Assembly (NCBI GenBank): GCA_038496445.1
Contig: JALMLS010000057.1
Coordinates: 1 to 64,000, forward strand
Origin: Trichosphaerium sp. ATCC 40318
Lineage: Eukaryota > Discosea > Flabellinia > Trichosidae
Direction of reading: 5' to 3'
Length of the DNA stretch: 64,000 nucleotides
Shown: positions 46,239 to 58,665 of the stretch, piece after piece
Layout: each line of letters begins with the position of its first letter
How positions within the stretch are numbered: the stretch's first letter is position 1
Translations under genes and position numbers: made by a program
Notes under the pieces: model-generated
Told to the model about the DNA's origin: nothing
Seen by the model: only the letters and a program-made list of their open reading frames with translations
Databases searched by the model: none

Positions 46239-48616
46239 ATGCGCACGTTGCTTGTTATCTTGCTTATTTCTACAATATGCTATACACATCGCGTCACAAA
46301 TAGTCCGTATCCTTTCTCTAATCAACCAACGCATTTGAGCGTTGTGTCGTTCCAGTCTATGGCACGTTTTACTCGTAAACAAGCGGTTCTAATGGAGTAG
46401 ACGCCAGACGAAAAACTTTTGCTTCAATCGCTACAAGGTTACTTGGTTTCGACTCATTACCACGTGTTGTAACTAACAATACATAGGAATGCTCGCACGG
46501 TCTACGCCAAGGTTATTTCGTATAGACCCTGCTTCTCAACTAGTATTCTTGAACGACATTGTTGAGAACTATAATGTGACTGTCAGTACCGCTAATCAAA
46601 ACAACTTACAGGCACGTGCCTCCAGGTTCAAAAATAACATACAAGAAAAGATATATGACAAGATTGTAGGGCATACTGTCCGAATTTAGGGAGAGTATTC
46701 AAGGCTACTTTCTTTGCGATACTGTAAAGAATACGCACTCTATAATAGCGGCAATTGATATGGCTTCAGTACTACCAGGTATAAGGGTTATTGCAAACCA
46801 TTAATGATTGTGTCAGCGGTTGAAGGCCGTTGGAAATCGATAACCTTTGCACACGATTGTTTCTTCTTACCGTAGTTTAGGTCACGTGGTAGCAACGGCA
46901 GCAACAAAGGCTTTGCTTGATAAAATGTCTATTCCAATGATAAACGATATGTCAGGTTTAACAGAGGAGTGGCCACTTAAAGCGCATGGTAAAGACTTTA
47001 ATACAAGAGTAGTTGCTATTCAGGATATGTCAAAGTTTGAGAGGTAGTTTTGGGACTTTTTATTTTTGTCAAGCTAAAATGCCGCCCTAACAGCACTCGC
47101 TTCTAGTGACTTGGCGGATTACAGTATTTTCGCGGGACTTTTCAGCTTTTACGGGAACTTAAATCCACCAGACAGTATCGCCAAACAAGCCTTTTCAAGA
47201 CTTAGCAGTGAACCCAGGTGCCTTACAAAATACAATCATACGCTATTCGTCACGTGACCATCTATAATAGCGCACTTCTCGGTTGGTACGATGGTACCAA
47301 AACAAGGATATAAAATATGGAAATTCTAACAGGATATTCAAAGGCACGGATGCGGAGAAGGTTCTCGTTACGCTTGCGTCAGAATCCAATACGTTTGTAA
47401 GTCTTACATCAGCTCCATTTTGGATCTACTGAAAACTGTTTCTAAATCGAGAAAGGTTAACGCAGCTGATTGGGCACCAAACTTGAGCGTATACACAAAT
47501 TTTAATCTTGGTCCTTCAATTATCCAACCTGGCCACTCTACAAGTACGTCAGATCCCTTGGTTTTTGTTACTGAGAATGTACAGTACCATCAAATGTCAA
47601 TGTACACAATGTCGCTTTCCTAATGACGGACGGAGATAACATACAATGGTACGTTATTTTTTTGGCAATAAACATAAACCACTAAACCACGTGTAGGTTA
47701 TTAAATGACTTTGCAACTGATACAAAGTGGTATGGATCACCTCAAAGAGGTCAAGCAAATATTGGGTAACAGCTTACAATCATCTCTGTACTTCAATGAC
47801 ATCTAACTGTAGCTGGACTTTTTCTCCTGCTATGGCCGAATTAGCTCCAACAGTTATCAAGTATGTATACAAGAATGCAGCAAACAAGTCAACAGGTAAT
47901 TATAAGGTGTTTGGTTTGTTAGTTTAATTGCTGTGTTGCAGGAAAAGATTTCTTTGTGGCTTCGGCGTCTGGTACGTTATAGAAGTGATAACTTTTGAAA
48001 ACATACTCGATAGGCGTTGGTTATATGTACCCAGATTCGTACAGCGAATCGAACCTTACATCATACGCGACATTGACAGCTGAAATGATGAAAAAATCAG
48101 ACATGAAGATTCTTAATGTTCTGGGTAGTAACCCTGACTCTAAATATCTTTCTCCTCTTCTCGAACAAGACCAAATAGACGCTATAATATATTACTATTA
48201 CGCTGATTACTCAGGATTACAAGGAAAAATCTCATGGGTGAACAATAAACCCGTCATTGGAGGTCGATACAATTTATGGAAAGGGTATGAAGTTTTATTT
48301 TTCTGCTACTATTGTGTTGTATTAAAACAAAGTCTTTAACTCTACTCTTGAAGGTTCGAAACACCCCAAACTTTGGCTAAAAAACTAAATGCACTACCTC
48401 GTGATGTAACAAACGCTGATTCTTATAGTTTGATTCCAGTTCACGTTTGGTACGTAGCTTTTGTAAGAAACTTGTAGTTTTTTCTTAAATATTTCTAATA
48501 GGACCATGTCAGTTGCTGATATTATCACGTGTATTGGTTTATTGGACAATAGTGTAAATGTGGTTACACCGGAAGAATTGGTAGGTCGTATCATACGTGA
48601 TGTGCGCAGAAATTAA
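46239..48616 (+). CDS. Secreted GxGYxYP-family protein (putative glycoside hydrolase)
   Basis: Starts with a signal peptide (MRTLLVILLISTICYTHRV). Then come TPDEKLLLQSLQGMLARSTP and RLFRIDPASQLVFLNDIVEN, the usual N-terminal part of GxGYxYP proteins; many exons lead to DGDNIQW, LNDFATDTKWYGSP, the signature GVGYMYPDSYSESN (about 48013-48054), DYSGLQGKISWVNNKPVIGG, and the C-terminal PVHVW...TMSVADIITCIGLLDNS. The family is named from this motif and is predicted to act on carbohydrate. An in-frame TAG near 46396 is avoided if a 57-nt GTGTCG...GAGTAG intron is spliced (phase 0). Some middle junctions (46680-47400) are unresolved. Confidence 0.78.
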
Positions 48617-49330
48617 ACTACAACCTAAAAATAAAACAAAGAAACATGTTTTCAACTCTGTCTCGAGTTCTTCGATCATTTTTGTAAAACAGTACACTAA
48701 CCGTCGTTTCATTACGTCAGATAAATGCGAACACAACAAAATCTTAAAGAAGAAGCGGCAAAACTGTGAGCCTAGCCTACCATAATACCAACAACAACGA
48801 AGGTAAAAAGTTATTATACTAAACGCAAAAACTTGAGAATATAAAAAAATCCACAGTGCTGTTTTGTAACCTTGGCTCACGGCCTAAATCCTTTCTACAG
48901 TTTGTTGGCTTACCTACCAGTTATAGTTTTCGTTACAATATCAAAAAACAGTTGTACAAGTTCACAAAAAGTTTAAAGCTAACTTTTAGGACCCAAAACC
49001 ACGTGTTGTATTTTTGAAGCAAACCGTACTTGCTGCATGGCATGTTTGCTAGTTAAAGCAAAACCAGAAAGGTACCGTTACTTTTCGAAGAGCTTCTGAC
49101 ACTCCAAATAACACGTGGAGTAGCTCAATAGCTCGGGCATTATTTTTTTCCGTCTAAATTCAGTCATTCTGGATACAAAGGGCAACACCAAGCTTCCATA
49201 AAATACGACAACAACGCTGAATATCTAATCGAGTTATGTGTGGTAGTTTCTCCCTTAAAAACCAACTTTCACGGCCACATTTCACGTGCGTGTGTGTTCG
49301 GGTTTTTAGATACACAGGACATACACAACG
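48617..49330. other. Intergenic spacer
   Basis: About 710 bases between two plus-strand genes for secreted proteins. Open frames are short and lack splice-compatible neighbours. Several CACGTG hexamers are present. Confidence 0.45.
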
Positions 49331-51816
49331 ATGACAACGCGTCTAATCCTATTGTGTATTACATTGTTTTTCTTCGCACATGCTGCTACAGAGATAGACT
49401 CTGATCTAGTACGTCTATTGTCTCATTTGGATTTAAAAAACCGAATTAAAGGTAAATAACCACTTTGTTAATGTTTGACATTAGATTGCTAGCTTCAAAG
49501 CTACAATTAAGAGTATGGCTATCGCTCCACCAAAAAATGCTGGAGCGTTAGTACGCTCGGTATCCACAAAAGTTCTCCAAGGATCTGTTTCAGGCATACC
49601 TCTCGCGAACGTTACAAAACAAGCCGCCATTTGGGTACAGACGAAATTATTTGCTTTTTAACCGTCACACGTGTTTTTTTAACTTATTTGAGTATTTATA
49701 GGGTTGCACAGGAGCTTGCGCTACTAAATTCCACCAGATAGTTTACAGTAGTAAGACTGGGTTTGATACATTCACGTACAAAGTTGTGGTACGGTATTCA
49801 TTGAATTTTCTAAACAATTTAAGAATGTTTCCTTGTTTATTTGGACCTTTAGAAACTCGCTGGTACTCTTCATGAGTTTGTCGGTGCTGCCCAGAATATC
49901 AAAGGAAAGGTTGATATGGCTTACATGATTGCACAAACTTCTGGCGCTCTCATCCAACAGACACACCGTGTCCTTGTTAAGGAATGTCACCACATCTTGT
50001 TCGTCAAAGTCTGCCATCACAAATGGAAGACTCTACCACGTGGGTTTACAGCCGCTGAGTTGACTGACATCGAGGATGATTTAGAAGCTACTGGATACAA
50101 AGCTCTTTTGGCCAAGATTGACAAGGAGCCGCTGAGTCTTCATAAAGACGGGCTTGACTTCTTGAGAAGTGAAGTTGTACGTTCTTTTTCTTTAACTGTT
50201 TACGACTTATTGGTTACATATAGACACCTCTCGATGACGAAACTTTGCTGGACGACGCTATTCGTGCTATGCTCGCACGTATCCCAGACATAAAAAAAAG
50301 CTTGAGCAACAGCACCTTCGAAGTCATTCGCCGTCTCACCGGTCGTGGCTTTACCTACTTTAAACAACATGCCGATGTCCAGTATGTAAAGGAAGTTATG
50401 CACAGCAGTTTCGATCCATACGTCAAAGAGATGTTGACTATCTTGAACGTTCCTGGAAAGTTACAGGGGTACGCACAAGTCTTTTAACTGGCAACCCAGA
50501 GTTCGTTCACTGATGTTCGTTGATTTTTTTCGTAGCGATCTCACTAAGGTTGTTAACACTTTGAAATTCGCCGATTCCAACGAGTGGATTAAGTTCTCTG
50601 TACTTTTCAACACTGACGGAAAGAGTTCAGCAAGAGAACTCGCTATATTTGGTCGCCACAATCCAGATGACACGTGCGTTTTAAGTCGCTTGTAAATGAT
50701 AGAATTTTCTACTAATTCTATTTTTAGCTACGACTTCCTCCACGCTGCCCTTGAAGTTGAGTTTGAGTTTGCTCCTGACTTGTTTGTTATCCGCGAGAGT
50801 AAGAGCTACCTCGGAGGCGCTTTTGGATCTGATAAGGATCACATTGTATTCCGCCCACATCACATCACAATCAAAGAACTCGATGAAGTATTCGCCTTTT
50901 TCAATATTGTCATGCTTGAGAAGACAGCTTTCGTCATGCACATAATCAATGATGATGGTGCTGTTATCGCTTTAGATGATGGAGAGAACGAGAGCGATGG
51001 ATGGTTGAACTCAATTATCAAGAGTATCACAGGCGGTAGCTTCAGTGAACTCGTAAACTTGCTCGAAAAACTACAATCTGGCACAAACTCAGAAATTGTC
51101 AAAGAATTCCGTGGACCAGAAAATGGATTTGCTAATCTTGGTGAAGATGCCTTTGTACGTTCTTTTCAAAAATCACAATGTGCTGGTGTAATTTAATGGT
51201 TTGAGTATAGGTATGGAAAATAAATGGTCTTGTAGAGTCCAAACTAAACGACTTTTTGAACGAACTTGGTGGTATTATGAATATCCCTAAAGGTCACGAA
51301 AAAGATTGGAACTTTATCAAGTCACTGATCCCTTACTCTGATGAACAAGAATGGATGAGTTACAAAATGCTTTTTGATATGAAGAAAGGAGGAGAAGCTC
51401 ATTATGCCGCATTCATGGTTAACCACAATACAACTTCTAAAAAGTACAATTTCGTAGTTTGCAACTTGGAAGCAACTTTCAAAGTACGCTCTATCCGCTC
51501 TTCTTTAGCTTTTGATTCCTTACCTTTCTTCATTAGCTCGCTCCTGATTTGTTTGTTGTACGTAAATCTACAAGTATATTGGGTGGTTTGTTCTCTAGTT
51601 CGAAGGACGTCATTGAAGGTACCCACGTCTTTTTTTTGCATAAAAATTGTTTAACATTTTGTGTTAGAGCGCCCACGTGGTATCACAGAGACTGATATGA
51701 ATTTCGTATTTGACTACCTTACTATTGTACAATTCAAGAGATTTGCTGATTTGCTTGGCATCGCAGCAACGAACCCTCCACCTATTAAGGATGTCCAGTA
51801 CTACTTGACTGACTAA
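49331..51816 (+). CDS. Secreted protein with an internal domain duplication, unknown family
   Basis: Signal peptide MTTRLILLCITLFFFAHAAT. Exons continue with ATIKSMAIAPPKNAGALVRS, GCTGACATKFHQIVYSSKTG and a long helical part (LVKECHHILFVKVCHHKWKT; ARIPDIKKSLSNSTFEVIRR). A segment of about 180 residues is then duplicated: copy one has DSNEWIKFSVLFNTDGKSSA, EFAPDLFVIRESKSYLGGAF, ITIKELDEVFAFFNIVML; copy two has DEQEWMSYKMLFDMKKGGEA, LAPDLFVVRKSTSILGGLF and ITETDMNFVFDYLTIVQF. Ends PIKDVQYYLTD. I do not recognise the family. A CXXXXC pair near the start may form a disulfide. Confidence 0.78.
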
Positions 51817-52044
51817 GACCAAAATAAAGCACTAGTCAAGACCCAAACTTGTTTAATTCGTGATTGCTATGTTCACGTTGAAACTACAAAAAGAACAATG
51901 TCAACTAAGTTTGTGAGAATGTCTAATCTACACTTTGGTTCCTCCACCAGCCAGGTATCAACAGTATATTTCACATCTTCTCATGTACTATGCTCACCAT
52001 ATAAACTGAGACTGATTGAAATAAAATGATGTTGCTTATTTATT

Positions 52045-52416
52045 TCAATTCCTGTCATACACAAAAATAGTAGCGCCTGGATGACCAGGCACAACGCCTC
52101 GGTCTATAGACTCGTGATCAGCATCAGGTAGGACTCCAACAAACTCGTAAGGTGTATCATCCATTGTTTGGTGGCCATCTAGTAACAATCAATTAGTTTT
52201 TACTTCGCTAACTGAGGTGCACCTTTTAAATCATCATATTTTACGGTCAACACTTGGCCAGTAGTGGTAATCAAAAACAGTTTATCTTTAAAAACATAAG
52301 CACTTAAAATTAAAGATTCAAAGTTTGCTTACCTGGGTCACTTTCCTTAGACACCAAGCGTCTAAAGGCATATCTGGTACCTCCTGTAATAAATTTGGAT
52401 ATTTTTCTAGGTGGCA
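52045..52416 (-). CDS. Small unknown protein (three exons)
   Basis: From ATG 52416: MPPRKISKFITGGTRYAFRR, LVSKESDPG, then DKLFLITTTGQVLTVKYDDL, then DGHQTMDDTPYEFVGVLPDA and GHPGATIFVYDRN-stop; about 97 residues, all junctions in frame. Compact globular protein, no known domain recognised; a basic N-terminus could target an organelle. Confidence 0.6.
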
Positions 52417-53337
52417 TTCCGGCGCTAGCTAATGATACTACTGTGATTGATAAGTACTAGTCTTCCAACAAAAATTGTAGTTGTTGTAGTACTGATTACG
52501 TACAGAAAGCGCATATGCAGATTAGATACAATTTTGAATACATTGTGTTCGGTGGTAATGAGGACGAGTGGCGATTGTTGTTTAATAGCTGTTGAATGGT
52601 GGAAAAAACGGAACTTAAAAAACATGTTTTGTCAACTTAATCTACAGATTGATAAATATCAATCAAGTGATTGATGTTTGTGGTAATTGTGTTCCAACAA
52701 ATACCCAAAGATCAAAGACCATTCAAAACCATTGATAAATACAGTTCCATGTCTTATGACTGATTGAATTACACGTTGCAAATAATAGTTTTCCATTCAT
52801 TAAACTTGGTTTCAATCATTCAATTTCTATCAGTTCATCAATCAAATGGCCATTTTGAAGTGCTGTATATACTCTGTAGCTAGCGTAAGCTTATTCTATT
52901 CCATTATTTTCAATACCTTTGGTTTTCAATCACTCTTTCTTGTTTCAACATTGATTGATGTTATGATCGATTTAATATTGCATCTGATAAAAATCCCATT
53001 GCACTTATTTCTACGTCTACTGGCAGTTCAAAAGTTTACGCTTTCAATAGCCCAAGACAACACAAGGATTTTTTTAATTGCGACGGCATACAAGCCTTGA
53101 ATAGCCGTATTTTTGTACATGCTAAGCGCAAATACAGTTATGCCTAAACTGAAAAAAAAAAACTGCTTGAACATTCTTGTTGGTTTCCTGATTACTACTG
53201 CTTTACTGGCAACAAGAAAATGTTATTAAGTTTAAGTCTACCTTAAATTTACGATAGTAATTTGCCTTGGAATGAGGTAGTAAACACATAAAGAGAAAAA
53301 CTTAAACTCATTGCAGGGAAGCATAGCGCTTTATTGA
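52417..53337. other. AT-rich intergenic region
   Basis: About 920 bases rich in short scattered repeats of ATTGAT, TTGATTGAT and TTCAATCA (for example around 52640-52700 and 52790-52960). No coding region is convincing. Confidence 0.5.
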
Positions 53338-54203
53338 CTAGTCGGCTTGGCAGCAGTAGCGGACCTTCATATCAGGGCATCTACTATCATTTTCGCTGTT
53401 GACACATACAAGACCACCAGTGGGTGTACACGGAACACTATAAGTCACAGGTGGTGTTATGTCGGACCAGTTTTCTTCGGTTGCCACAGATACACATTCT
53501 GCTTGTGTAGGAGGCTTTGCATTGAAGTTTCGTGGGCATACTATTCCTCTATTGAATCGCTTGTGGTTGTACGTAGACTCATACTCACCAGACCCGATGG
53601 TCGGTCGCTGTTGTACCTAACAGAAAAAGAAGATGAGATGTTGTTCACCTGAGTTCAAAACCTATGTACCATTTACTCCACGTGCCAGTGCAAGAAATAG
53701 GTTCGCAGCAGTATCTCACTTTCATATCTGGACACCGTTTCGTATTCTCTCTGTTAACACACTGGAATCCGCCTGTTACTGTACATGGAGCACTAAAGAC
53801 ATAGTCTCCGTATTCTCTCCAATCTGCTCCGTAAAATAATTCACACATTGAACATTTGAAGCTTGGTATCCGTCCGGGCCTTTTTCTGTCAGTATATTGC
53901 TTTAAGAGAATGTACGTACATAGAAGACCTTCGTTTATTCGTCTATGGTTAACTGTTGACTCATACTCGCCATTCCCAGAAGGAACATCTGCATCGAACC
54001 TGTTTTAACCTTTTAGAATATACTGTAGCACGTGTTTAACTCACCATTTTGACCAGTTATCCGATGCGCAGAATGGTGTAGGATAAGCTAAAAGAGATGC
54101 AATCAGAGGGGTTACGTGTACACAACAACGCACTTTGCGAGAGTACAAGATGCTGAACGGAAAGACAACATAAAATGCTAAGAATCAAAGCGTTGTTGTA
54201 CAT
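53338..54203 (-). CDS. Secreted protein with two WxxW (mucin-type) domains
   Basis: Exon 1 from ATG 54203 is a signal peptide (MYNNALILSILCCLSVQHLV). Joined exons encode two copies of the WxxW domain known from gel-forming mucins and CILP. Copy one: FCASDNWSKW, FDADVPSGNGEYESTVNHRR, GLLC, SFKCSMCELFYGADW, APCTVTGGFQCVNRENTKRC, PDMKVRYCC. Copy two: TGTWSKW, GSGEYESTYNHKRFNRGIVC, AECVSVATEENW, VPCTPTGGLVCVNSENDSRC, PDMKVRYCC. All invariant Cys and Trp positions are present. It ends QAD-stop. Probably a secreted matrix or cyst-wall component. Exon borders in the middle are approximate. Confidence 0.8.
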
Positions 54204-55383
54204 ACTGTTTGATGTGCAATAAATGTTTTTTCTCGTACACAATGTGAGCAAAACAAGTATGATCCACTATGTAGCTAGACTGGTATCTGTTTTTCTTTGA
54301 ATTACCCTTTTAACCTATCGTGGTATTGAGCAATACTAGCTTTGGCTGTATTACCTATCTCTACAATAGTGAGGCACTATGTTGTTTTGTGAACACGAAG
54401 CTTATGATTGGTTATCTCCATCCAACAATGAAACACTATAGTCTTGTTATGTGAACAATAAAATCAGTTGTAAAAGTATTTATGTTAGCGCTTGTGTATT
54501 TTTTTTAGTCATATCATGCAAGTATTGTTTTTTATTTTAGTAAGACATATCTTTGCTTTTTTTTTCTTTGGTGAGATTATATGATCATCATCTTCCAACA
54601 GTGCTGTTAAATCTTATCCTGATAGCTCTTAGAAAACCTACTGTAAACTTAACCGGTGAGGTCGATTCGTAACCTGCTCCAAGACAAATCTGAGTGACGT
54701 GTGTTTGCAGTCTTTGGCATGGCATTTTCTATCCTTTTTGGACACTTCCAGTGATTGGTACAACCACCAAGAACAATTGGTAGTACATGTAGTGATCGCG
54801 GTAACCTCTATGTATCGGACTGAGGAGTTTGTAAAACTTAGAACTGTTTTTTTGTACACAACTACATTACAGACAGGCCTTTTAAGACTTGTAAAGTGCA
54901 GGGTATTTTTTTACTACAACTACACTTTTTAGCCTGTACAAGTAAACATTTAGGCTTTGGAACCTATTAACGTAGTACGTAATTTCTACAATTCCACACA
55001 ATTGTACTTCATCAACTTTGGACAAGGCAAACTGTAACAACTCAAAAAAACATAATTGTCGCTTCCACTCATCATGTAGAACTATTGTATTCTAAAGAGC
55101 ATGAGAGTGTTAGGATGAAGAAAACAAAGGCGGTTTTAAGCAATCCAACTTTCAATTTCACCATAGGTATCACCCAGAAAAGTTGTACACCAGTTCTAAA
55201 CACAAAGTAAAACACTCGTAGTTGGAAAGTATAAGCAATTAATCTGCATTAACTATTAACGCCTTTGGTTATTACATAGTTATTTATGCCAAGCGTCAAA
55301 GCGCTTCAGCTCCACTTGCACACAGCGAAAATGTGTCGACAACATTCTAGTTGTAGTTTGTTTTGTACGCCACACCCTGGTAT
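54204..55383. other. Long intergenic region
   Basis: About 1.2 kb. A minus-strand frame at about 54638-54859 has a few cysteines (CTTNCSWWLYQSL) but no ATG or splice-linked neighbours. No RNA gene recognised. Confidence 0.4.
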
Positions 55384-56786
55384 TTACACGAAGTATTCAC
55401 AACGCGCAGATATCCCGGGTCCATTTTCTTCATAGTCTTCCTTCATAATCCATTGAGAGTCAAAGGTAGAAAGAGATGACAAAATGGATCCACCAATCCA
55501 AACCGAATACTTGCGTTCGGGAGCAGCAACTACTTTAACTAAAGATGACTCCGGAAGCAAATTCTTAAGGTCCTTGGTAACACGGTCTTCCAACCCCTTC
55601 ATCAATGTATTACCACCAGCAATGATGATATTCGTCAGTAAGTCCTAACAGAATAAAATGAGAAAAAAAACCAACAAAGCGCAACAAAATAAGGTACCTT
55701 TCTTAAGTGAATATCACATTTCATCACCGAGTTGTATATACTCTGAGGAATCCCAGGCTTATCAACACCCACCAAACGTGGATTAATTAGTGCTTCAGCA
55801 CATCTAAATCTTTCACTAGCAATCGTAACCTTAGCGCCATCAGGAAGCTCATAAGATTTATCAAGGGATGATGACATTGAACATTCTTTTAAATCGGCAT
55901 CATAATCACGTGCAACGTAAGCCAACTTTTCCTTCATGTCACGAATGGTTTCAAGATCTGAGGTGCTGCTGAAATCGTAACCTCTTTCGCATAGAAGCCT
56001 AGCTAAATAATTTGTGACATCTTTACCGCCCATCGGTATTCGTTCAATCGCATGTGGAATCACTCTGCTTTCATACTGAGGCATATAACTTGTAACACCA
56101 CCTCCAGACGAAACAACTATACCAGTAGCTCTACCTGATGCCATCAATATTAATGAAGTGTCAAGAGCAATATAGGAGCATGGCACTTCGAAGGTTTCAA
56201 ACAAGAGTTGAAAGTATTTCTCTCTAAAAACAATTAATTCCAACACTTGTTATTAACTTGCAAGTACAAAAACGGCATTTACCTATCCGCCAATGATCCC
56301 ATTGGAGAGTCAGTGATCATCAAAGGATGCTCAGTTGGCTCCATACGCATTTCATTTCTAAGCGTATGGTGTAGTAAGTCCTCCATGTGGTCCCAATTTG
56401 TTACAAGTCCGTTTTTGACAGGAAAGGTTAAGTCTAGTAAACCCCTTTTTGCCATTGCCTCGTCACCAATATACTTTCCTATTAGCGCGTAAGCTACCGT
56501 ATGCACAATTTTGTTAAGCTCAATTATCTGAATTGAGTTTAACAAGAGCCACAACGTACGAGAGGTGTTAGCAAATGTTCCAGAGAAACAAGGGTACTTA
56601 GGTGAACCTACTACAGAAGGAAATACGGTCCTCGGAGCATTTGAGCCTGAAAACCCTGCAATCACTTGGCTAGAACCCATAGTGACGATAACTGGCGTAG
56701 CTTCTGCAAAAAAGACGTTATCAACTGATAAATCTATAATACGAACCCGTTAAGCGTCTTTTTTTGCAAACGGTCCTTTCTTTCAT
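55384..56786 (-). CDS. Divergent actin-related protein
   Basis: Exons from ATG 56786 ([13 protein letters not shown]) encode a full-length actin fold: [134 protein letters not shown]. It is clearly closer to actin than to distant Arps but has lost key nucleotide and hydrolysis residues (see findings). The last residues are SARCEYFV instead of HRKCF. Frame is intact throughout, so it is not an obvious pseudogene. It might be a non-hydrolysing regulator or filament-capping relative. Confidence 0.88.
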
Positions 56787-56829
56787 TGTATAATAAGATT
56801 ATTGCTTTTGTACAGACCTGCGTTGACGA

Positions 56830-57960
56830 GTTGAGTAGAGCTGATATTCAAACCATACCAAAAAGTTCGCAAAAACGAAAACCAAACATTCTGGGATAAA
56901 AGATGGATTACTGAATCTACAGGACCAGCTAAATACGAACGTATAGACATGCACACATCTAACTTAATATTTCAGAGGAATGAAGCTGAATATGGAAGGG
57001 TACAAGACTTTATATTTCGGCTCAAGACAAATAACCTAATAGCATAGCTACAAATATAGGAACACCATCCAACTACATAGAAAAATATATGACAGAAATG
57101 TATGATGATGATAAATGCGAATTATGTAACCTAGAAGAGGACGACGAAAGAGAAATAGAAGACGTAAAACATTTCAACTACTGTGACCCAGAAAACACAT
57201 TTTACTATTCAACTGGTGAAGTCATAGGTCAAGTAACACAACACCTCATAAACACAAAAGGCACCTTAGAAGGTATAGAGAAAGCAATTCCGATCACTGG
57301 ACATTTAGAAAATAATGGATTTAAAAGCGTGCTAACTCCACTCTCCAAAGATCAAGACGAAAACAATACCCCACTACACGACCGAATTTTCAATCACACT
57401 AACTTATTCGTCAAATACAGAAACCCAAATAGGAAAATATCACCGGAATTATGGCTATTAGCCATACTAGGATTCAACAAAAGAGAGTACACTAAACACC
57501 ACTTTGCAATTACAGAATGTATGTACAGAGACTCGATGAAATACCCAACTTTCTACAACAAAAATACACTGGCGCTATTAAATGAAGAATACAACAAACA
57601 GCTAACACACTCTTGCTTTGGATACGCTACAGATTACACATTTCTTGGCCTATCTACACAATTCATTAGGGAACTAGCTGTAGACAAATCCACCAATAGG
57701 CTACTCCGGAGGAGAGCGAAAGAGATGGCACATATGATACACCAAATAGAATTATATAAAAAGTATATAATTAACAGGAAAGCAAATCATGCGATCAAAC
57801 TTAAAAGAGTAAAAGAACGAGCGAGGAGGAACGGAGAGGAATATATGATCAACGAATACACATAACAAAAAAGTAAAGAGGACATTTCCCAGGCTAAGGC
57901 CTGTGTTGTACTATATATGTAACGCGAAATGTGCTCGACTAAAGTAAAACATAGTCAAAT
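56830..57960 (+). mobile_element. Decayed 5'-truncated non-LTR retrotransposon (3' end of the RT ORF)
   Basis: Reading frame fragments show VRKNENQTFWDKRW then GRVQDFIFRLKTN, followed after a frame change near 57045 by EKYMTEMYDDDKCELCNLEE and VKHFNYCD. The C-x2-C...H-x4-C finger after a W-rich stretch is typical of the C-terminal zinc-binding part of LINE-type reverse transcriptase proteins. An open 200-residue extension (to 57863) follows. The RT and endonuclease parts are missing. The TAG codons at about 57046 and 57058, with the frame change, show decay. The 3' flank has an AAAC-rich tail (57955-57980). Confidence 0.7.
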
Positions 57961-58665
57961 AAACCAAACAAACAAACATATTCAAACCATTTCTGAAAAA
58001 GCCTTCCTCGCTTTTTTTTCAGAATTGAGTTGAGATTCAGTACCAGCTTCAATACTCGCCATTTCTTCTCATTAAGCTCAAGATTTTGCAAGATACTACG
58101 AGTTGTGTTTCTTCGTGAGTCAATGTACATTTTGGGTCATTTTACGTGCCATTCCTATAAAACCGTTAGTTGTTTTTGTATGTTTGTTGAGTTAGCTCAA
58201 CCGAACTAACTGGGCTTGTTTAAGGTTTAGCATCGAGCCAACAGGGTTTAATTGTCACAAACACATGCAGCTAGGTTAATTGATACATCAACTGAGTTTG
58301 ACATCCTCAAGCTTTCGAAATGTAGTAAACACGTACGGTTTACTACAAAGTTTAATCTTTGAACACGGATTGCATCTGAGGTTCATTCACAGAAAATAAA
58401 TCATAGACACCGTAGAAGTGAATAGGTGTCCTTGTTGCTTTGGAAATGGATAGATCTATTACATCAATCTTGGCGTCCAATTGCCTCTAGCATAGCGGTA
58501 ACAAATATTCACTGTAAACGTGTTGGGGATTCCCTATTCAAAGAATGAAGTTTGCCAATTACTGCATCGTTACTATTATATTGTAATGCAAAATCTCAAC
58601 ACTCGCAACACCTCTAGCAGAACCAAAGGTAACAACTATCCGCACAATATTGTAGAAAAAACAAA
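57961..58665. other. Spacer with one weak ORF
   Basis: A 63-codon minus-strand ORF (57939-58130) starts with ATG (MYIDSRRNTTRSILQNLELN) and overlaps the retroelement's 3' end. It could be a small gene or a gene end interrupted by the insertion. No domain and no supporting exons. Confidence 0.3.

Noticed and set aside
46390-46400. In-frame TAG after the signal peptide of the GxGYxYP gene, suggesting a pseudogene
   Set aside because: A 57-nt GTGTCG...GAGTAG intron in phase 0 skips it and gives the expected TPDEKLLLQSLQG start.
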